From JASSUD01 sp031963415 (GTDB lineage Bacteria > Pseudomonadota > Gammaproteobacteria > Burkholderiales > Burkholderiaceae), in contig JASSUI010000001.1 of the NCBI GenBank assembly GCA_031963415.1, positions 2,418,001 through 2,482,000 of the forward strand: a DNA stretch of 64,000 bases, given 5' to 3'. Within the stretch, counting starts at the first letter, position 1; the number at the start of each line of letters is the position of its first letter. Below are positions 1-9,500 of the stretch, in pieces. The notes under the pieces are model-generated. The model searched no databases and was not told where the DNA came from. It was given only the letters and a program-made list of their open reading frames with translations. Position numbers and translations under genes: made by a program.

Positions 1-91
1 TTAGTGAGGTTAAGGGTAATTATGTTGGGGCTTGTTCTTCATCCCAACGTGGTGTGCTGATAACTAAGCATCAATTCAAACAGCCTAGATA

Positions 92-784
92 TTAGGCTGA
101 ATCCTTTTTCCATACAGAAGCGGAAAGCTCCGCTAAAATTTTTGCGTGCGCAGCTTCTTCTTCAGGACTAGCTAACTGAATTGGAAGAGAGGAGGGCGGA
201 ACGGCAGTCGCTGTTTCGACACTTGCTGAAATAGAATCAACCTCTACATCAGTAATACCCAACTGCGTTTGCCCACGAGTGAGCGCTAAATAAACCTGAG
301 CAAGCAATTCTGCATCTAATAGCGCACCGTGAAGTGTTCGATGTCCACGGCGGATGCCGAAGCGATCACAGAGGGCATCTAATGAATGTCGCTTGCCAGG
401 AAAAAGCAGTCTTGACTGTACAAGGGTATCGATAACGGCGCTGCAGTGGCTATTAAAGTCAGGAAGCCCTAACCGTTTTAATTCGGCATTAAGAAATCCG
501 ACATCAAATGGGGCATTGTGAATAATCACTTCTGCCCCTTTTAAAAAGTCGCAGAATTGTTCAGCGATTTCTGCAAATTTTGGTTTGTCACTCAAAAATT
601 CAGTGGTAAGGCCGTGCACCGCGAGCGCTGCTGGATCGCTATCACGCTCTGGATTGATATAAAAGTGTAGGTTATTGCCAGTTAAGCGGCGTTGATACAG
701 CTCAACACAACCAATTTCAATGACGCGATCGCCCGTAGCAGCATTTAATCCGGTCGTCTCAGTATCGATCACGAGTTGGCGCAT
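92..784 (-). CDS. dnaQ: DNA polymerase III epsilon subunit (3'-5' proofreading exonuclease)
   Basis: DnaQ removes mispaired 3' nucleotides during replication as the proofreading subunit of the Pol III core. The protein has 230 residues, the usual length. All DEDDh exonuclease motifs are visible: Exo I with D7/E9 in the DTETTG motif near the N-terminus, Exo II HNAPFD at 89-94, and Exo III with H152 and D157. The remaining C-terminus is the expected tail for binding the alpha subunit. The start overlaps the 3' end of rnhA by 16 nt, so the two genes are probably co-transcribed on the minus strand, as in other betaproteobacteria. Identification is by family motifs and gene order. Confidence 0.95.
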   Translation of the reverse strand: MRQLVIDTETTGLNAATGDRVIEIGCVELYQRRLTGNNLHFYINPERDSDPAALAVHGLTTEFLSDKPKFAEIAEQFCDFLKGAEVIIHNAPFDVGFLNAELKRLGLPDFNSHCSAVIDTLVQSRLLFPGKRHSLDALCDRFGIRRGHRTLHGALLDAELLAQVYLALTRGQTQLGITDVEVDSISASVETATAVPPSSLPIQLASPEEEAAHAKILAELSASVWKKDSA

Positions 785-1239
785 ATTCTTCCTTGATAAT
801 TCTTGATTGTCGTAATGCCATGTCGGGCAAGCTGGTCTGCACGTTCATTTTCTGGGTGCCCAGCATGCCCTTTAATCCACTGCCATTTCACTTTGTGATA
901 ATTCGCCAGCGTGTCAAGGCGTTTCCATAAATCGACATTTTTGACGGGGGCTTTTGCGCTCGTCTGCCAATTCCTTTTTTTCCAATTATGAATCCATTCG
1001 CTGATGCCTTTTTGTACATATTGCGAATCAGTGTAAACAATCACATCACATCGCTTCTGTAACGCTTCGAGGCCAGCGATGACGGCCATTAATTCCATAC
1101 GATTATTTGTGGTTTGAGGCTCTCCCCCAAATAATTCTTTTTCGTGCTCGCCATAACGTAGTATGGCTCCCCAGCCACCAGGGCCTGGGTTACCACTACA
1201 TGCACCATCGGTATAAATTTCAACGGGATTTAAAGCCAT
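769..1239 (-). CDS. rnhA: Ribonuclease HI
   Basis: RNase HI cleaves the RNA strand of RNA-DNA hybrids. I chose the ATG at 1239 because it places YTDGACSGNPG at the N-terminus as in the family. A longer reading from 1290 would add 17 residues with no family match. The 156-residue protein keeps the acidic catalytic residues D11, E49, D71 and D135, and the GHAGHPENE segment with the catalytic His. Its 5' end overlaps the upstream methyltransferase gene by 20 nt and its 3' end overlaps dnaQ by 16 nt. This makes a tight three-gene minus-strand operon. Confidence 0.95.
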   Translation of the reverse strand: MALNPVEIYTDGACSGNPGPGGWGAILRYGEHEKELFGGEPQTTNNRMELMAVIAGLEALQKRCDVIVYTDSQYVQKGISEWIHNWKKRNWQTSAKAPVKNVDLWKRLDTLANYHKVKWQWIKGHAGHPENERADQLARHGITTIKNYQGRICANS

Positions 1240-2053
1240 CTTTTTGTTTAAAGCTACGTGGTGTAATAACAGAAGTGAATGAAGGGACAAGCTTTGAAGG
1301 CTTAGTCTGTTTAGGCGTGATCAGTCGCACGCTGCGCACTCGCTTGACCGCGGTAATCATATAAGCCGCGCCTAAAATTGGCCACCAACGATCCCCAGCA
1401 GCCTCCATAAATGTACATCTATCAAGCCAATTTTGGCTTTTAAAAGCTGGCCGGTAGCAGCCAAAGCGGCCTCGACTTAATTCAAAGCCGAGCAGTTTAA
1501 GCCAATCTTTTAATCGAGAGAAGGCAATGAGGTTTTGTACAGCAGGTAGAAAAGGCCGCTTAATGGTTCGCCCACACAACTGCTGTAGGCCCCATAAACT
1601 TAAAGAATTAAAACCCAGAATAATTAACCTTCCCTCTGGCAACAGCACACGTTCTGCTTCTCTTAGCAAATAATGCGGTTCATGCGTGAATTCCAGCGTA
1701 TGGGGTAAAACGAGCAGATCAACGCTTTGTGTGTCAAAGGGTAGTTCGGGAAAGTCACACCAGATGAGATCTTTCTTTTGCAATGGCTCAGCGGCGTTAG
1801 CGTTATGCTGACATGCGTTGACGTCATAAGTATAAGGCGCGCTTACACTACTTGATGCGTCTAACACTAAGCCGCGATAGGGCATGCGGTTTTCTCGAAG
1901 TGCGTCGATTTGAGGCAAACCCAGTTGCAACGCATGGTAGCCGAAAATATCTGGTACGCTTTGATCAAGTTGAGACTGTTCCCAGTCCAATAAATAGCGG
2001 CCAGGAGGAGATTGAGTCCATGCAAGCCAGTCTATAATGAGTCGATCTGCCAT
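1220..2053 (-). CDS. Class I SAM-dependent methyltransferase
   Basis: A 277-residue protein of the methyltransferase family found between rnhA and gloB in many betaproteobacteria. The segment around residues 95-140 (DLLVLPHTLEFTHEPH, then RVLLPEGRLIILGFN) matches the motif II/III region of UbiE/Methyltransf_11 type enzymes. The glycine-rich SAM loop (motif I) is poorly conserved here. The substrate is unknown. The C-terminal ~45 residues are basic and look disordered. It is the first gene of the minus-strand rnhA-dnaQ operon and is divergent from gloB. The start regions overlap or nearly overlap, so the two promoters must lie within each other's coding sequence. Confidence 0.8.
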   Translation of the reverse strand: MADRLIIDWLAWTQSPPGRYLLDWEQSQLDQSVPDIFGYHALQLGLPQIDALRENRMPYRGLVLDASSSVSAPYTYDVNACQHNANAAEPLQKKDLIWCDFPELPFDTQSVDLLVLPHTLEFTHEPHYLLREAERVLLPEGRLIILGFNSLSLWGLQQLCGRTIKRPFLPAVQNLIAFSRLKDWLKLLGFELSRGRFGCYRPAFKSQNWLDRCTFMEAAGDRWWPILGAAYMITAVKRVRSVRLITPKQTKPSKLVPSFTSVITPRSFKQKDGFKSR

Positions 2054-2870
2054 ATTTTTTGCGAAATCCCTATTTGTGAGGCCATCTACACTTAAATATA
2101 CAGCGCTGCCTGCGTTGCAAAATAACTATATTTGGACGCTTTCGGATGAGCATTATGCAGTGGTAATTGATCCAAGTGATGCTGGCCCGGTGAAAGCCAT
2201 GTTGGCCCGATCAGGTTTGCAACTGGATGCCATTTTACTCACTCACCATCACTACGACCATGTAGGCGGAGTGGCTAATCTTTTGTCTGAATACGCTGTT
2301 CCTGTATATGGTCCGGCGCATGAATCTATCGAATGGATAACTCACCCTGTGCAAGAAGGTGATGTAATCTGTCCAAATAAATTGCCAATCACATTCAGCG
2401 TATTGGATACACCAGGCCATACAAACGGTCATATTGCTTTCTTTCAAGAGAAAGAAGGGGATGAGCCACCTCATTTGTTCTGTGGAGATGTGTTGTTTGC
2501 GAGTGGTTGTGGTCGCGTTTTCGAAGGTACGCCACAGCAAATGCTAGCTTCGTTGGATAAATTGGCAGCGCTGCCTGATGCAACTTATGTGCATGGCGCG
2601 CATGAATATACGTTAGCGAATTTACGCTTTGCTCGGATGTGTGAGCCGGATAATCTTGAATTGCAGGCATGGCAACGTGAGGCGCAAGCGTTAAGAGAAC
2701 ATAATCAGCCTACGCTACCTACGACAATTGGACATGAAAAGCGCGTTAATCCATTTTTACGAGTTGGCGATGTTGCGTTGCAGCAGCGGCTTGCCCAATT
2801 ATTATCTATCCCTGTTAATGATCGGCTGACTGCGTTTATTGGGATGCGAAAATGGAAAGATGAATATTAG
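2037..2870 (+). CDS. gloB: Hydroxyacylglutathione hydrolase (glyoxalase II)
   Basis: Metallo-beta-lactamase-fold enzyme that hydrolyses S-lactoylglutathione to lactate and glutathione in methylglyoxal detoxification. The binuclear metal motif THHHYDHVGG lies near residues 69-78. Further metal-ligand motifs are DTPGHTNGH and the HEYTLANLRFA segment, followed by a C-terminal glutathione-binding domain. The start is uncertain. ATG 2037 overlaps the divergent methyltransferase gene by 17 nt, while an in-frame GTG at 2076 begins just before the conserved LKYTALPALQNNYIW and may be the true start. The TAG stop (2868-2870) is also the first three bases of a 147-bp palindromic repeat. Confidence 0.93.
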   Translation: MSRSAIFFAKSLFVRPSTLKYTALPALQNNYIWTLSDEHYAVVIDPSDAGPVKAMLARSGLQLDAILLTHHHYDHVGGVANLLSEYAVPVYGPAHESIEWITHPVQEGDVICPNKLPITFSVLDTPGHTNGHIAFFQEKEGDEPPHLFCGDVLFASGCGRVFEGTPQQMLASLDKLAALPDATYVHGAHEYTLANLRFARMCEPDNLELQAWQREAQALREHNQPTLPTTIGHEKRVNPFLRVGDVALQQRLAQLLSIPVNDRLTAFIGMRKWKDEY

Positions 2871-3014
2871 AGCTCATTCCCTCAATGCCTAAAAGGCCGT
2901 GATCGGGGGTCGGGCGGTGCTCGGAATCCTCATGTACGGCGAGTACACTCCGGTTCCTCCGCTCCGGCCTCTCCCCGCTGACAACCTTTTAGACATTGAT
3001 GAAACGAGTTCTAG
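2868..3014 (+). repeat. 147-bp palindromic MITE-like element, copy 1
   Basis: A near-identical 147-bp copy lies at 29953-30099 in inverted orientation. The ends form an imperfect terminal inverted repeat of about 30 bp (TAGARCTCATTCC... and ...GAAACGAGTTCTAG). The GC-rich centre is itself partly palindromic around GTAC. The left terminus supplies the TAG stop codon of gloB. No ORF is present. It is either a non-autonomous transposable element or a repetitive extragenic palindrome that can fold into a long hairpin. Confidence 0.85.
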
Positions 3015-3107
3015 AAAAGACTGAAATTCGATCTCTCATTGGATGACTTCTTTGACGATAAGTAGGCTGCTTTTCAGAAGCTTATCTTCTGCTTTTCTCT
3101 TAAAAGG

Positions 3108-3136
3108 TTGACGCAAAGCCTGAGCTTCCTTAGTAT
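3108..3136 (+). promoter_or_regulatory. Putative sigma-70 promoter of mltD
   Basis: A TTGACG -35 box at 3108-3113 and a TAGTAT -10 box at 3131-3136 are separated by 17 nt. They lie about 43 nt upstream of the mltD start, in an AT-rich stretch. TATGAT at 3134-3139 is an overlapping -10 alternative with a longer spacer. Confidence 0.5.
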
Positions 3137-3178
3137 GATTTTAAAATTTTTAAGTTGTGTGTCGAATTAGGATGTCTC

Positions 3179-4786
3179 ATGCGATTCATCGTTAGCGCAT
3201 TTAGTGCGCTACTCGTTTTATTGGTAACGGCTTGTGCCAGTACATCGCCCGATGCGGGAGGCGATTCTCAATCCACTGCTTCTACTTTTCCCTTTTCACG
3301 CTCAAGCGCAGCCAAGAGCGCTGCTGACAAGCCTATTGTCGATGTTGATCGCAATTCCGTTAATTCGTTAGCCGATGGCTCGGGCGATCTTTGGCAGCGT
3401 ATCCGACAGGGATTCCAAATGCCAGATCTGAACAACGATCTCGTGCAAGCGCAGATTGCTTGGTATGCTGCGCGGCCAGATTACGTGCAGCGAATGGCTG
3501 AAAGATCGAAACTTTATTTGCACCATATCACCGAAGAATTAGAAGCACGGCATATGCCAACGGAACTTGCGCTTTTGCCCTTTATCGAGTCTGGCTATAA
3601 CCCACAAGCATTGTCGATTGCTAAGGCCGCGGGTATGTGGCAATTCATCCCTGGCACAGGCCGCACGTATAATCTGAAGCAAAATATGTTTCAGGATCAG
3701 CGCCGTGACGTGTTAGCGTCAACGAATGCGGCGCTTGATTATTTATCGAAGCTGTACCAAATGTTTGGCGATTGGTATCTTGCGCTAGCCGCCTACAATA
3801 GCGGCGAAGGTAGAGTGCAGCGAGCGATTGAGCGTAATAAAGCAGCTGGTTTGCCAACTGATTATCAAAGCTTAAGGCTGCCCAATGAAACGCGTAACTA
3901 CGTGCCAAAACTGCAGGCGGTAAAAAATATTGTCGCTAATCCTCAAATGTATAATCTGGCTTTGCCAGAAATCCCTAATCATCCGTATTTTGTGATCGTG
4001 ACCACAGCGAGAGATATGGATGTAAGGGTAGCCGCGCAGCTTGCTGATTTGCCGCTTAAAGAATTTAAAGCACTTAATCCTTCGTTTAAAAAACCAGTGA
4101 TTTTAGGCGCAACCAATCCGCAAATTCTATTGCCATTTGAAAACGCGCGTACTTTTGAGTCGAATTTAAAATCGTATGATGGATCGCTTTCAAGTTGGAC
4201 CACATATAGAGTCAACAGAACGACACGGCCTGCTGCACTTGCTGCGAAAATTGGCGTTAATCCAGCAACACTGATCACAGTGAATAAAATTCCGGCAGGA
4301 ACACGTCTGAAGCCGGGCTCAACGTTATTAGTGCCTAAAGTAGGTAACACGGCAGTCGCTGACATTAGCGCCGCGATTGCAGAAGGTGCGATCTTAGCCG
4401 TCGAGCCGGATGTGCCGCCGACCCGTAAAATGTTTGTCAAAGTACAGCGACGTGACAAGTTGGCGACGGTTGCTAAGCGGTATCGTGTATCGGTCGCGCA
4501 AATTCGTGGTTGGAATAAAATACGAGATACTCGTCTAGTGCCAGGTCAAGTGTTGGTATTGCATGTTTCTACTAATAGACCATTAGGGCGCCAGCCGCTT
4601 AGGACGGCAGTTGCTTCATCGGCACGTCAGAAAAAAGTTTTTAGGAAGGTTAGCGTTTCTGCACGCCAAGTTAAGGCTAGACAGGCTACAAAAAACCATC
4701 GTTCAAAAGCTGCGCAGCCCCCTTCGCGGGCACGTGGCACAGCTGTTAAATCTACCGCCGGTAAAGTCAAGCCAGCTTCTTTATAA
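3179..4786 (+). CDS. mltD: Membrane-bound lytic murein transglycosylase D (lipoprotein)
   Basis: MltD cleaves the MurNAc-GlcNAc bond of peptidoglycan to form 1,6-anhydro ends. ATG 3179 is chosen because it begins a lipoprotein signal peptide ending in LVTAC with Cys19, and an AGGA lies about 8 nt upstream. The SLT domain follows with catalytic Glu in PFIESGYNP, then GMWQFIPGTG and ALAAYNSGEGRV. The C-terminal third carries LysM-like peptidoglycan-binding repeats (one clear copy at about VQRRDKLATVAKRYRVSV...). It ends in a long basic Lys/Arg/Ala tail of about 60 residues, longer than usual and probably disordered. Attachment to the inner face of the outer membrane is expected from the lipobox. 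Confidence 0.93.
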   Translation: MRFIVSAFSALLVLLVTACASTSPDAGGDSQSTASTFPFSRSSAAKSAADKPIVDVDRNSVNSLADGSGDLWQRIRQGFQMPDLNNDLVQAQIAWYAARPDYVQRMAERSKLYLHHITEELEARHMPTELALLPFIESGYNPQALSIAKAAGMWQFIPGTGRTYNLKQNMFQDQRRDVLASTNAALDYLSKLYQMFGDWYLALAAYNSGEGRVQRAIERNKAAGLPTDYQSLRLPNETRNYVPKLQAVKNIVANPQMYNLALPEIPNHPYFVIVTTARDMDVRVAAQLADLPLKEFKALNPSFKKPVILGATNPQILLPFENARTFESNLKSYDGSLSSWTTYRVNRTTRPAALAAKIGVNPATLITVNKIPAGTRLKPGSTLLVPKVGNTAVADISAAIAEGAILAVEPDVPPTRKMFVKVQRRDKLATVAKRYRVSVAQIRGWNKIRDTRLVPGQVLVLHVSTNRPLGRQPLRTAVASSARQKKVFRKVSVSARQVKARQATKNHRSKAAQPPSRARGTAVKSTAGKVKPASL

Positions 4787-4820
4787 TTGAGGCTATTAAC
4801 AGCAGTAATTTTGCTGTCAG

Positions 4821-4921
4821 AGAACCTCTGCATAAAATTCATTGTAAGCAGTGCCTGTGCCGCTCGTACATTAGTACGGCGGCGAGAGATAGCGCCGCGA
4901 CGAAGTTTATGCAGGGGTTCT
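4821..4921 (+). repeat. Palindromic intergenic element between mltD and carA
   Basis: Terminal inverted repeats of 16 nt (AGAACCTCTGCATAAA at 4821-4836 and its near-exact complement at 4906-4921) enclose a 69-nt core. The core contains GTACATTAGTACGGC, which recurs in the centres of other palindromic spacers in this window (for example near 11310, 12110 and 20330). It lies 3' of mltD and may act as a transcription terminator. Confidence 0.7.
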
Positions 4922-5020
4922 TGTCAAATGAATCGAGCCTAATCAAGACAAATGGCTTGTGCAAAATGATCTTATATCGTCGCTATTTGCATAAGCTATC
5001 TTTTCCTTCAGGAGCTATTT

Positions 5021-6169
5021 GTGGTGCAGTCTCTTTTGCCGACTTCTCGGCTAGCCTTGCTAGCGCTCGCCGATGGTACTGTTTTTCGTGGCAGCGCAAT
5101 CGGCGCTGCAGGTCATACCGTTGGTGAAGTGGTATTTAATACTGCGCTTACGGGTTATCAAGAAATTCTTACCGATCCAAGTTATGCACGTCAGTTTGTC
5201 ACGTTAACTTATCCGCACATTGGAAATGTGGGGGTAAATGATGAAGATGCGGAGGCGGCTAAGATTTACGCGGCTGGATTGATTATCCGTGATCTACCTG
5301 TGATGGCCTCGAATTTCCGACGACAAATGCCACTTGCTGATTATCTGCAAAATCGAGGAGTTATTGCGATTTCAGGTATCGATACTCGTCGTTTGACTCG
5401 GCTATTGCGCGATAAAGGGGCGCAAGCTGGATGTATTCTGACCGATGAAGATAATCCCGCTAAAGCGATAGAGTTAGCACGTTCTTTCCCGGGTTTAGCA
5501 GGCATGGACTTAGCTAAAGAAGTGTCTGTCAAGCAACCCTACGAATGGACACAAACTGAGTGGCAGTTAGGTGTTGGATATAGCCAATTGACTCAGCCTA
5601 CCTATCGTGTCGTTGCTTTTGATTACGGAATCAAATTCAATCTACTACGGATGTTGGCGCAGCGTGGCTGCCACCTTACCGTACTCCCCGCTTATGCCAC
5701 AGCCGCCGATGCGCTTGCGCTGAAGCCAGATGGTATTTTCTTATCGAATGGTCCGGGTGACCCAGAGCCTTGTGATTATGCAATTCGAGCAACTCAAGAG
5801 TTATTGGATACTGGACTCCCGACATTTGGTATTTGCTTAGGTCATCAAATTATGGGGCTAGCCGTTGGAGCTAAAACGGTAAAAATGAAGCAAGGTCATC
5901 ATGGTGCTAATCACCCAGTAAAAGATCTGAATGATGGACGGGTATTGATCACGTCACAGAATCATGGTTTTGTGATTGACGCCGATTCATTGCCGAATAA
6001 TGCGAAAATCACACATGTGTCGCTTTTTGATGGCACTTTACAAGGTTTCGCGCTCAATGATCGGCCTGCTTTCTGTTTTCAAGGTCATCCTGAAGCTTCT
6101 CCTGGTCCACACGATTTGAGTTATTTATTTGATCGTTTTATCCAACAAATGGCGCAAGCTAGAACGTAG
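5021..6169 (+). CDS. carA: Carbamoyl-phosphate synthase small subunit (glutaminase)
   Basis: CarA hydrolyses glutamine and passes ammonia to CarB for carbamoyl phosphate, the precursor of pyrimidines and arginine. The 382-residue protein has the N-terminal CPSase_sm domain and a class I glutamine amidotransferase domain. The nucleophile is Cys272 in GICLGHQ, and the His/Glu pair lies in QGHPEASPGPHD. The start is GTG 5021, preceded by AGGAG at a normal distance. carB follows after an unusually long 387-nt spacer that contains a palindromic repeat, so the usual tight carAB coupling is relaxed here. Confidence 0.96.
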   Translation: MVQSLLPTSRLALLALADGTVFRGSAIGAAGHTVGEVVFNTALTGYQEILTDPSYARQFVTLTYPHIGNVGVNDEDAEAAKIYAAGLIIRDLPVMASNFRRQMPLADYLQNRGVIAISGIDTRRLTRLLRDKGAQAGCILTDEDNPAKAIELARSFPGLAGMDLAKEVSVKQPYEWTQTEWQLGVGYSQLTQPTYRVVAFDYGIKFNLLRMLAQRGCHLTVLPAYATAADALALKPDGIFLSNGPGDPEPCDYAIRATQELLDTGLPTFGICLGHQIMGLAVGAKTVKMKQGHHGANHPVKDLNDGRVLITSQNHGFVIDADSLPNNAKITHVSLFDGTLQGFALNDRPAFCFQGHPEASPGPHDLSYLFDRFIQQMAQART

Positions 6170-6556
6170 TTTTGCCAACAGCTTGTTTTGATTTTCTCTG
6201 ACTGCGTTGCCTTTGCTGCAAATGTTTGTCGGCTTACGTCAATGCGTTTTGATAATAGACATCAAAACAGGCGCTGACAGAAGTTAACAGATGTTGAATT
6301 AATAGCGAGCAAGTATCGCTGGTGTGTTAAATCAGAAAGCATAAAGCCGCACGGAGTATGATGCAGGCTCTGGCTGAAATTTAATTGTTCTAGATTTCCA
6401 CAAAATTGTATTGGCTGCGCTGCTGCAAGCCAATTTTTTTACGCCTAAATATTGATAGGGAAGGTCTGGATAAATGATGGACAAATATATTACTGTCCTC
6501 AAGTTAGACAGACTTCCAATAGCTTAACCCTGACCTCCTGATTTTTAAGTCTCGAT
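6170..6556 (+). repeat. carA-carB spacer with a palindromic element (6181-6272)
   Basis: This non-coding stretch holds a 92-bp element at 6181-6272 with 12-bp complementary ends (GCTTGTTTTGAT and ATCAAAACAGGC). Its core resembles the core of the other palindromic spacers when read on the minus strand (TTGACGTAAGCC...AGGCAACG). The rest, 6273-6556, is AT-rich with no ORF. It may hold a separate carB promoter, but I see no convincing -35/-10 pair and no clear ribosome binding site before carB. Confidence 0.6.
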
Positions 6557-9500
6557 ATGCCTAAACGCACTGATCTCAAAAGCATTCTTATTATCGGCGC
6601 GGGCCCAATTGTGATTGGGCAAGCCTGTGAGTTTGATTACTCAGGCGCGCAGGCCTGCAAAGCGTTACGTGAGGAAGGTTATAAAGTCATCCTTCTGAAT
6701 AGTAACCCTGCGACGATTATGACTGATCCGCAAATGGCGGATGTCACTTATATTGAGCCGATTACACCGGAAATCGTCGAAAAAATTTTAGCGAAAGAGC
6801 AATGCGATGCGATTTTGCCAACGATGGGCGGACAAACGGCGCTTAACTGCGCGCTCGCGTTGCATCAGCAAGGTGTGCTTAAACGGTACGGCGTAGAGTT
6901 AATCGGTGCATCGCCTGAAGCTATAGATAAAGCGGAAGATCGGCAAAAGTTTAAAGAAGCGATGACGAAAATCGGCTTGAGTTCTGCGTATTCAGCCGTT
7001 GCGCATTCATTATCCGAAGCGTTTGCCGTACAAGCACAAATTGCAGCCCAAACGGGTGGGACAGGCTATCCGGTAATTATTCGTCCTTCTTTCACGTTGG
7101 GCGGAACGGGCGGCGGCATCGCTCATAATGCACAGGAATTTGAAGAAATTTGCCAACGTGGCTTGGCTTTATCGCCAACCAATGAACTGCTTATTGAAGA
7201 ATCTTTACTGGGTTGGAAAGAGTTTGAAATGGAAGTTGTCCGCGATAAACGTGACAACTGTATTATCGTTTGCTCGATCGAAAACCTTGACCCGATGGGT
7301 ATTCATACAGGTGATTCGATTACAGTTGCGCCAGCGCAGACGCTTACCGATAAAGAATATCAACTTATGCGCAATGCTTCGCTAGCTGTATTGCGTGAGA
7401 TTGGTGTCGATACGGGAGGTTCCAACGTACAGTTTGCGATTAACCCACGCGATGGGCGCATGATCGTGATTGAAATGAATCCTCGTGTTTCTCGTTCTTC
7501 AGCGTTAGCGTCAAAAGCCACCGGCTTCCCGATTGCAAAAATCGCAGCCAAGCTTGCGATTGGTTACACATTGGATGAATTAAAAAATGACATTACAGGT
7601 GGACAAACGCCTGCGTCCTTTGAACCGACGATTGACTATGTTGTTACTAAAATTCCGCGCTTCGCGTTTGAAAAATTCCGCGAGGCTGATCCTCAGCTAA
7701 CCACGCAAATGAAATCCGTCGGTGAAGTGATGGCGATTGGCCGGACTTTCCAGGAATCATTCCAAAAAGCGTTGCGTAGTCTAGAAATTGGGATTGATGG
7801 CTTAAACAGTTTATCGACTAAACGCGACGAAGTGATTAAAGAAATTAGAGTGGCAGGGCCGAATCGCATTTTATATGTGGGCGATGCATTCCGCCTCGGT
7901 CTTTCTCTTGCTGAAATTCACGAAGAAACTTTTATTGATCCTTGGTTCCTCGCGCAAATTGAGCAAATTGTGTTGAAGGAAAAAGCATTACAAGAGCATT
8001 CGCTTGATACGCTAACAGCTGCTGAATGGCATTACATTAAACAAAGCGGGTTTTCCGATCGGCGCCTGGCTCATTTATTAAATTCGACGCCTAATCAAGT
8101 ACGCGAGCGTCGCCTCTCTTTTAATGTGAGGCCAGTGTACAAGCGGGTTGATACTTGCGCTGCCGAGTTTTCGACCAATACAGCGTATCTCTATTCGACT
8201 TATGAAGAAGAGTGCGAGGCCGAGCCGACGACTGGTAAGAAAATTATCATTTTAGGAGGTGGGCCAAACCGCATTGGTCAAGGAATCGAATTCGATTATT
8301 GCTGTACGCACGCAGCACTTGCATTACGTGAAGATGGTTACGAGACCATCATGGTTAACTGCAACCCGGAGACCGTATCGACAGATTACGATACCTCCGA
8401 TCGGCTGTATTTCGAACCGCTTACGTTAGAAGACGTATTAGAAATCGTCGATAAAGAGAAGCCGGTGGGTGTTATTGTTCAATATGGCGGACAAACACCG
8501 CTGAACCTCGCGATGCAGCTGCAAAAACATGGCGTACCGATTATCGGAACCTCTGTTGATATGATCGATGCTGCTGAAGATCGCGAACGCTTCCAGCAGA
8601 TCTTACATAAACTTCAATTGCATCAGCCGCCTAATCGCATTGCTCATAATGAAAGCGAAGCATTGGCGCTTGCAGATGAAATTGGTTATCCATTAGTTGT
8701 GAGACCTTCTTATGTGCTAGGTGGGCGAGCGATGGAGATTGTCTTTAAGCCAAGCGATCTCGAACACTATATGCGCGAAGCGGTCAAAGTTTCAAATGAT
8801 TCGCCGATTCTGCTCGATCTTTTCTTGGATAACGCGATCGAATGCGATGTGGATTGTATCTCTGATGGTAAACAGGTGTTTATTGGAGGTGTGATGCAGC
8901 ATATCGAACAGGCGGGTATCCACTCAGGAGATTCTGCATGTTCGTTACCGCCATATTCATTGGACGTAAAAACGGTTGAAGTGATCAAGCAGCAGACTGT
9001 CGCCCTAGCTCAAGCTTTAAAGGTCGTGGGTTTAATGAACGTTCAATTTGCAATTCAACAAACTCAACAAGCTGATGGGCAGATTGAAGATACGATTTAC
9101 GTGTTAGAGGTGAATCCACGCGCTTCACGCACCGTACCGTATGTATCAAAAGCCACGGGTTTGCCGCTTGCAAAAATCGCAGCGCGCTGTATGGTTGGGC
9201 AGAGCTTAGCTGAGCAACATATTCATAAAGAAGTTGAGCCACCTTATTACAGCGTGAAAGAGGCTGTGTTTCCTTTTTCTAAATTTCCAGCAGTGGATCC
9301 TATGCTTGGTCCGGAAATGCGCTCAACAGGTGAGGTGATGGGAATTGGCCAAACGTTTGGTGAAGCACTAGTTAAATCGCAGCTGGCAGCTGGCGCTCCT
9401 TTGCCACAGACAGGCGCTGTCTTTTTAAGCGTGAAAGATAGCGATAAACCAACCGCAATCAAAGTGGCGCGCGAATTGCTGACGCTCGGTTATTCTCTGG

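Noticed and set aside
1107..1364. Plus-strand ORF over rnhA and the methyltransferase end
   Set aside because: It is an antisense shadow of two well-supported genes and shows no family motif.
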